Shown piece by piece: positions 60,304-64,000 of a DNA stretch of 64,000 bases. Origin of the DNA: Rhodomicrobium sp. R_RK_3. Its GTDB lineage: Bacteria; Pseudomonadota; Alphaproteobacteria; Rhizobiales; Rhodomicrobiaceae. The DNA lies in the NCBI RefSeq assembly GCF_002198715.1, contig NZ_MWLK01000029.1:1-64000 (forward strand). The letters run 5' to 3'. A model generated the notes under the pieces. It worked only from the letters and a program-made list of their open reading frames with translations, had not been told where the DNA came from and made no database searches. Positions within the stretch are counted from its first letter, which is position 1, and each line of letters starts with the position of its first letter. Both the position numbers and the translations under genes were made by a program.

Positions 60304-60927
60304 TCACATAGACAGACGCGCATGCCGGATGTCGAGCCATTCTTGTTGCCCGGTTACGAGGCCTGGCGGGGGGGTTAGCGGAACCCACTCGACCTGAAAC
60401 AGGTGCCCATCCGCCACTCTTGTCCAGGATTGACGGTGATCGGCAGCGGCAACAAGGTGATAATGATAGCGCTCCAGGATCTGCGCGACCTGCGTTTGCG
60501 GCACCCAACCAGAAACCTCGTGAAGGACTACCTCTGGCTTAACGTTGAAGTCGTAGATGCGATGGCTGATATTTACCCAAGCACCGCGGCGGTCTCTCAA
60601 GCAGACTTTGTAGCCGCGGGGCAGGAGCCCCGAGACGGGTGCGCTATCGTCAGGGTCGGATCGCACGCCCAGCGGCGTGGACAAGTAGCCTGATCCATAT
60701 GTATGCACTGTCTCGACATCGATCAGGGCGATCTCCTCGATATCGCTCACGCCGGTCTCTTCCCAGACTTCGCGCTTGGCGCTTTCTATTGGCTCCTCGC
60801 CTTCTTCGACAGAGCCCGCAGGCAGTTGGCGTCCGCCAAGCGGATGAACAAAGGTCAAAAGCTGCCGATGCGGTTCGACGCCGCGTGTGACGAAGGCAGT
60901 CACTTTCCGAAAGGTGGTATCGGTCAT
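60304..60927 (-). CDS. Nudix hydrolase
   Basis: 207 residues. The Nudix box is complete near residues 38-60: GSVEEGEEPIESAKREVWEETGV (G-x5-E-x7-REUxEExGU). N-terminal FRKVTAFVTRGVEPHRQLLTFVHP and a long C-terminal extension (from about 110) rich in aromatic residues. Hydrolyses a nucleoside-diphosphate derivative; substrate unknown. Lies between mobile-element remnants and the copper genes, with a less GC-rich codon use than the core genes. Confidence 0.9.
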   Translation of the reverse strand: MTDTTFRKVTAFVTRGVEPHRQLLTFVHPLGGRQLPAGSVEEGEEPIESAKREVWEETGVSDIEEIALIDVETVHTYGSGYLSTPLGVRSDPDDSAPVSGLLPRGYKVCLRDRRGAWVNISHRIYDFNVKPEVVLHEVSGWVPQTQVAQILERYHYHLVAAADHRQSWTRVADGHLFQVEWVPLTPPPGLVTGQQEWLDIRHARLSM

Positions 60928-61027
60928 TCAAAATAAGCTCATTCAATAGGGCCGGTCTGCATGGAAGTCAGAACATACCTCCTTTAATGGCTGGAATGTC
61001 TCCAAGCGTTAGCGGCAATGTTCATGC

Positions 61028-61211
61028 TCAGAGTCTTTCTTTTGCCAGGCGGCGCAGCTTGGCGACCCGTGTTTCAAACGGCTCGTGCATGTCGAGCGTG
61101 CCGCGAAACTGTCCGTCCGCACCCATGAGGTACCCATGGCAATGTCTCCGACGGAGTTTGAGTTCATACTGGGCGCAGATGACTATGCAGGCGCGTGACC
61201 GCACCAGAGGC
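61028..61211 (-). pseudogene. Possible 3' remnant of a SCO-type (copper chaperone/thioredoxin-like) gene
   Basis: Directly after the copA stop an open frame of about 58 codons ends HGYLMGADGQFRGTLDMHE, then FETRVAKLRRLAKERL and stop at 61028. This looks like the C-terminal strand-helix part of a SCO/SenC protein (YLMGPDGxF...). The upstream catalytic CxxxC region is missing. A GTG at 61204 is the only start, without a good ribosome site. Either a truncated gene left by a deletion or a short unrelated ORF. Confidence 0.4.
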
Positions 61212-63440
61212 CTACGCCAAATGCTTTGTCTTGATCATGAGGCTATTCCCAACCACGCACACGCTGGATAACGCCATGGCGCCGGCCGCAATCACCGGGT
61301 CGAGCAGTCCGAGCGCTGCCAGCGGTATGGCGCCCACGTTGTAGAAGAAGGCCCAGAACAGATTTTGCTTGATGGTCCGGAAGGTCAGCCGCGAGAGCGC
61401 GAGCGCTTCCACGACTTTCAGCGGATGGCCTTTTACCAGCACGATGTTGCCGGCCTCGATCGCGATGTCGGTGCCGGTGCCGATGGCAATGCCGAGGTCT
61501 GCCTGGGCCAACGCGGGCGCATCATTGATGCCGTCACCGACGAAGGCCACTCGCAGGCCGTCTCGTTGCAACGCCTTCACCTGGTCGGCCTTATCCTGCG
61601 GCAGGACCTCTGAAAGCACCCGGTCGATCCCGGCCTGGCTGGCGATGGCCTCCGCGGCCCTGCGATTGTCGCCGGTGATCATTACCGTTTGCATGCCGTT
61701 CGCCTGGAGACGTTCGACCGCAATCCTCGCGCCGCCCTTCAGCGTGTCGGAAATGGCGACGATGCCGATCAGCTCATGGTTGCGGGCGACGGCGACGACC
61801 GTTTGCGCGGCGGCTTCGCGCTCTTCGATCGCGGCGGCGAGGCCGGCAATCGAAACACCCGACTCGCGCAACAGGCGTGGACTGCCCACCAGCACCACGT
61901 CGCCCCGGATCGTGCCACGCACGCCCTTGCCGGCGACGTTCTGGAAGTCTTGTGCTTGGTCGAGCGGCAGGTCTTTGGCCCGGGCAGCGGCGACGATGGC
62001 CCGAGCCAGGGGGTGCTCCGAGAGTTGTTCGATGCTCGCCGCGAGGCGCAGGATCTGAGCGTCGCCGATGGCGTCCCCGGCTGAAACGATGTCCGTCACC
62101 TTGGGACGGCCTTCGGTAAGCGTGCCAGTCTTGTCGAACATGACGAAGTCGATCTTTTCGCCACGCTCGAGTGCGTCGCCGCTCTTGATCAAAATTCCGC
62201 GCCGCGCGCCAAGACCGGTCCCGACCATGATGGCGGTCGGGGTTGCCAACCCCAGCGAGCAGGGGCAGGCGATAACCAGCACCGCCACCGCCGTGATGAT
62301 GCTCTGCTGAAGGTCGCCGGTGGCGAGGAACCATCCGCCGGCCGTCAGCATCGCGATGCCGAGCACAATGGGTACGAAGATGCCGGAAATCCTGTCGGCC
62401 AGCTTCTGGATCGGCGCCTTATTGCCCTGCGCATCGGCCACCAGCTTGACGATCTGGGCGAGGGTGGTGTCCTGCCCGACCTTCGTCGCCCGCATCTGAA
62501 ACGCGCCGCTTAGATTTATGGTGGCGCCGAACACCTCCTCGCCTACGGCCTTGGTCACCGGCATGCTTTCGCCTGTAAGCATCGCCTCGTCGACGCTGGA
62601 GCCGCCCTGCAGGATTGTGCCGTCCACCGGCACCTTTTCGCCGGGTCTGACCAGCAGGATGTCGCCGACCTGGACCTCATCGATGGAGATTTCCCGCTCG
62701 CCATCCTCGCGCACCAGATGCGCGGTCTTCGCCCCGAGATCGACCAGCTTCTCAATAGCCGCGCTGGCCTGGCCGCGGCTTGCAGCCTCGAAATAGCGCC
62801 CGAGCAGGATGAAGGCCGCGATGACCGCGCCGGTCTCGAAATAGAGATGCTGGCCTCCGGCGTAGAGCGCCCATGCGCTGGCGAAGAGCGCGGCCAGCGT
62901 GCCGATCGAAATCAGCGTGTCCATGTTGGCGGCGCCGCGCAGCGCTTGGCGCAGCATGCCGCGATGGAAGTCCCTGCCAAGCCCGAGAATGACCATGGTG
63001 GCGAGGGCCGCCTGCAGCACGAGGCTGGCGTTGCGACCGAACAGCGTCCAGGGCAGCTCGACCTCCAGCATGGCCAGCAGGACGACCGGCACGGCCAGGA
63101 TCAGCGCCAGAGCGGCACGCCATCTGGCCCGCGAAAGCTCCTCCCGAGCGTGCTGTCGGTTGTCCCGCGCGAATTCGCTGGTCAGCACCTGGAAGCCGTT
63201 GCCGATCACGGCCTGATGCAAATCTCGCTCGGAGACCGCGCTTGCGTCGAATTCGACGCGCGCATTGCGCATGCCGAAATTGACGGCTGCTTCCCTCACG
63301 CCGTGCAGTTTTTTGAGCGCGCGTTCATTGCGGTTCGCGCATGCGGCGCAATGCATGCCGCCGATGCTGAAGCTGGCGACTCTGAGGGCAGGCGCCTGGG
63401 CACGATTGCTGGTGCCTTGCTCCGCTAGGGGCAGCGTCAT
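61212..63440 (-). CDS. copA: Copper-exporting P1B-type ATPase CopA
   Basis: 742 residues. One heavy-metal-associated domain with GGMHCAAC near residue 28, then membrane helices, actuator motif LTGES, ion-binding CPC in [11 protein letters not shown], phosphorylation site [14 protein letters not shown] in the nucleotide domain and [13 protein letters not shown] together with the C-terminal YN and MxxSS motifs ([27 protein letters not shown]) fits Cu(I) specificity. Overlaps the upstream TauE-cupredoxin gene by ATGA, so the two are co-transcribed. Exports Cu(I) from the cytoplasm. Confidence 0.95.
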   Translation of the reverse strand: MTLPLAEQGTSNRAQAPALRVASFSIGGMHCAACANRNERALKKLHGVREAAVNFGMRNARVEFDASAVSERDLHQAVIGNGFQVLTSEFARDNRQHAREELSRARWRAALALILAVPVVLLAMLEVELPWTLFGRNASLVLQAALATMVILGLGRDFHRGMLRQALRGAANMDTLISIGTLAALFASAWALYAGGQHLYFETGAVIAAFILLGRYFEAASRGQASAAIEKLVDLGAKTAHLVREDGEREISIDEVQVGDILLVRPGEKVPVDGTILQGGSSVDEAMLTGESMPVTKAVGEEVFGATINLSGAFQMRATKVGQDTTLAQIVKLVADAQGNKAPIQKLADRISGIFVPIVLGIAMLTAGGWFLATGDLQQSIITAVAVLVIACPCSLGLATPTAIMVGTGLGARRGILIKSGDALERGEKIDFVMFDKTGTLTEGRPKVTDIVSAGDAIGDAQILRLAASIEQLSEHPLARAIVAAARAKDLPLDQAQDFQNVAGKGVRGTIRGDVVLVGSPRLLRESGVSIAGLAAAIEEREAAAQTVVAVARNHELIGIVAISDTLKGGARIAVERLQANGMQTVMITGDNRRAAEAIASQAGIDRVLSEVLPQDKADQVKALQRDGLRVAFVGDGINDAPALAQADLGIAIGTGTDIAIEAGNIVLVKGHPLKVVEALALSRLTFRTIKQNLFWAFFYNVGAIPLAALGLLDPVIAAGAMALSSVCVVGNSLMIKTKHLA

Positions 63441-64000
63441 CCCTTGTCCCTCGGCAGCACGGTGATTTTGGAGCCGGGCGTCATCATCCCCATCCCGCAG
63501 TTGAAGGCATAGTCCCCGGGCTGCGGCGGAATGAACGTGATCAGCGTTGTGCCGTTGGCGGAGAGGAGTTTCTCAATGCCAAGCTGTGGCGCCAGCAAGA
63601 CGCGGCCGCAGCCATCGGCCTCGCTGCCGTCGATCCACCAATGCACTGGCACGCCCTGTTTGACCGTGAACTGGTTCGGCTGATAGTCGAGCCCGACCAC
63701 CTTCATGCTAATTCGCTGCAGTTCGCCGGTTGCTGTTTGCTGGAGCGCCGCTGAAGCCTGCGGACGCTGCGCCGGATTGCCGCCGATGCCGGTCAGGACG
63801 AGTCCCGACTGGATGTTGATCACGCCGAGCAGGATAACGGCCGCACCGGCAAATTTGAGAAAATGGCTCTGCAAAGCGCCTTTGGCAAAACTCGATACCG
63901 CTGATAGCGACAGCAGCGCCGGCAGCGTGCCGATGGCGAATGCAAGCATCGTCAACGCGCCGGTCAGCACCTCGCCCTTCGCAAGCACGTAGAGCTGGAG
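63437..64000 (-). CDS. TauE/SafE-like membrane domain fused to a cupredoxin domain (partial, runs off the window)
   Basis: The 187 residues seen are the C-terminal end. Membrane helices ([48 protein letters not shown]) resemble the urease-accessory/SafE-type domain. After a Gln/Ala linker comes a beta-sandwich cupredoxin: [18 protein letters not shown] and closing [16 protein letters not shown], with Cys and Met residues able to bind copper. No His follows the Cys as in classic cupredoxins. Probably hands periplasmic copper on or matures a copper/cytochrome protein. Coupled to copA. Confidence 0.82.
   Translation of the reverse strand, partial: LQLYVLAKGEVLTGALTMLAFAIGTLPALLSLSAVSSFAKGALQSHFLKFAGAAVILLGVINIQSGLVLTGIGGNPAQRPQASAALQQTATGELQRISMKVVGLDYQPNQFTVKQGVPVHWWIDGSEADGCGRVLLAPQLGIEKLLSANGTTLITFIPPQPGDYAFNCGMGMMTPGSKITVLPRDKG

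Noticed and set aside
60987-61271. Plus-strand small open frame beside copA
   Set aside because: No ribosome site or domain; the minus strand shows a more protein-like frame ending at 61028.

Overview
The window is GC-rich, densely coded chromosomal DNA. Protein families, codon bias and operator types point to an alphaproteobacterium of the order Hyphomicrobiales (Rhizobiales). The pointers are Omp25/31-like beta-barrels, an Ohr/OhrR pair, a PlcP-BtaA-BtaB lipid-remodelling operon, a MUR-like box in front of mntH, and a TAXI-type binding protein. Genus cannot be named from sequence alone.

Left part (1-15946): a stress and protein-quality-control island. It holds dnaK (C-terminal end only), grpE, a KefB-like antiporter (frameshifted), a small acidic protein, a CbpA/DnaJ co-chaperone, three consecutive Hsp20 genes, a triple-BON protein, a peroxiredoxin, a DsbA-like thioredoxin-fold protein, PsiE, a PRC-barrel protein, HdeD, an Old Yellow Enzyme reductase, a baeRF-like two-domain protein, ClpB, and a thioredoxin-reductase-like flavoprotein fused to a cyclic-nucleotide-binding domain. 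The content recalls the mobile heat-resistance loci (tLST/TLPQC) of other Proteobacteria, with ClpB where those carry ClpK/ClpG. Four intergenic copies of a palindrome TGAC-N4-GTCA sit 54-98 bp in front of hsp20/cbpA (divergent), hdeD, the OYE gene and clpB/trxR-like (divergent). They suggest one CRP/FNR-family regulon that ties the island together.

Middle (16207-39242): an orphan TAXI binding protein; an AlgI/AlgX-like O-acetylation pair; a 970-residue winged-helix/ATPase regulator; an oxidative-stress group (cytochrome P460, two alpha/beta hydrolases, Ohr, a 36-codon ORF, OhrR); a CoA-transferase, crotonase and iron-type ABC importer cluster; the plcP-btaA-btaB operon, which swaps phospholipids for betaine lipids and has a candidate PHO box; and an SLT-domain protein.

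39460-45147: four tandem paralogous outer-membrane beta-barrel genes, mostly followed by hairpin terminators, then a PhzF-family enzyme and another envelope protein. 45186-58864: short repeats, mntH with a MUR-like box, a TetR-adaptor-RND efflux operon with a candidate operator, and a run of metabolic genes (LysR, tautomerase, flavin dehydrogenase, ketopantoate-type reductase, GST, GNAT, thioesterase).

Right end (59006-64000): tRNA-Pro(TGG) followed by decayed IS630-type transposase fragments on both strands, a Nudix hydrolase, what looks like the truncated 3' end of a SCO-type gene, the copper ATPase copA, and a TauE/SafE-cupredoxin fusion that runs off the window. This looks like an accessory junction next to a tRNA gene.
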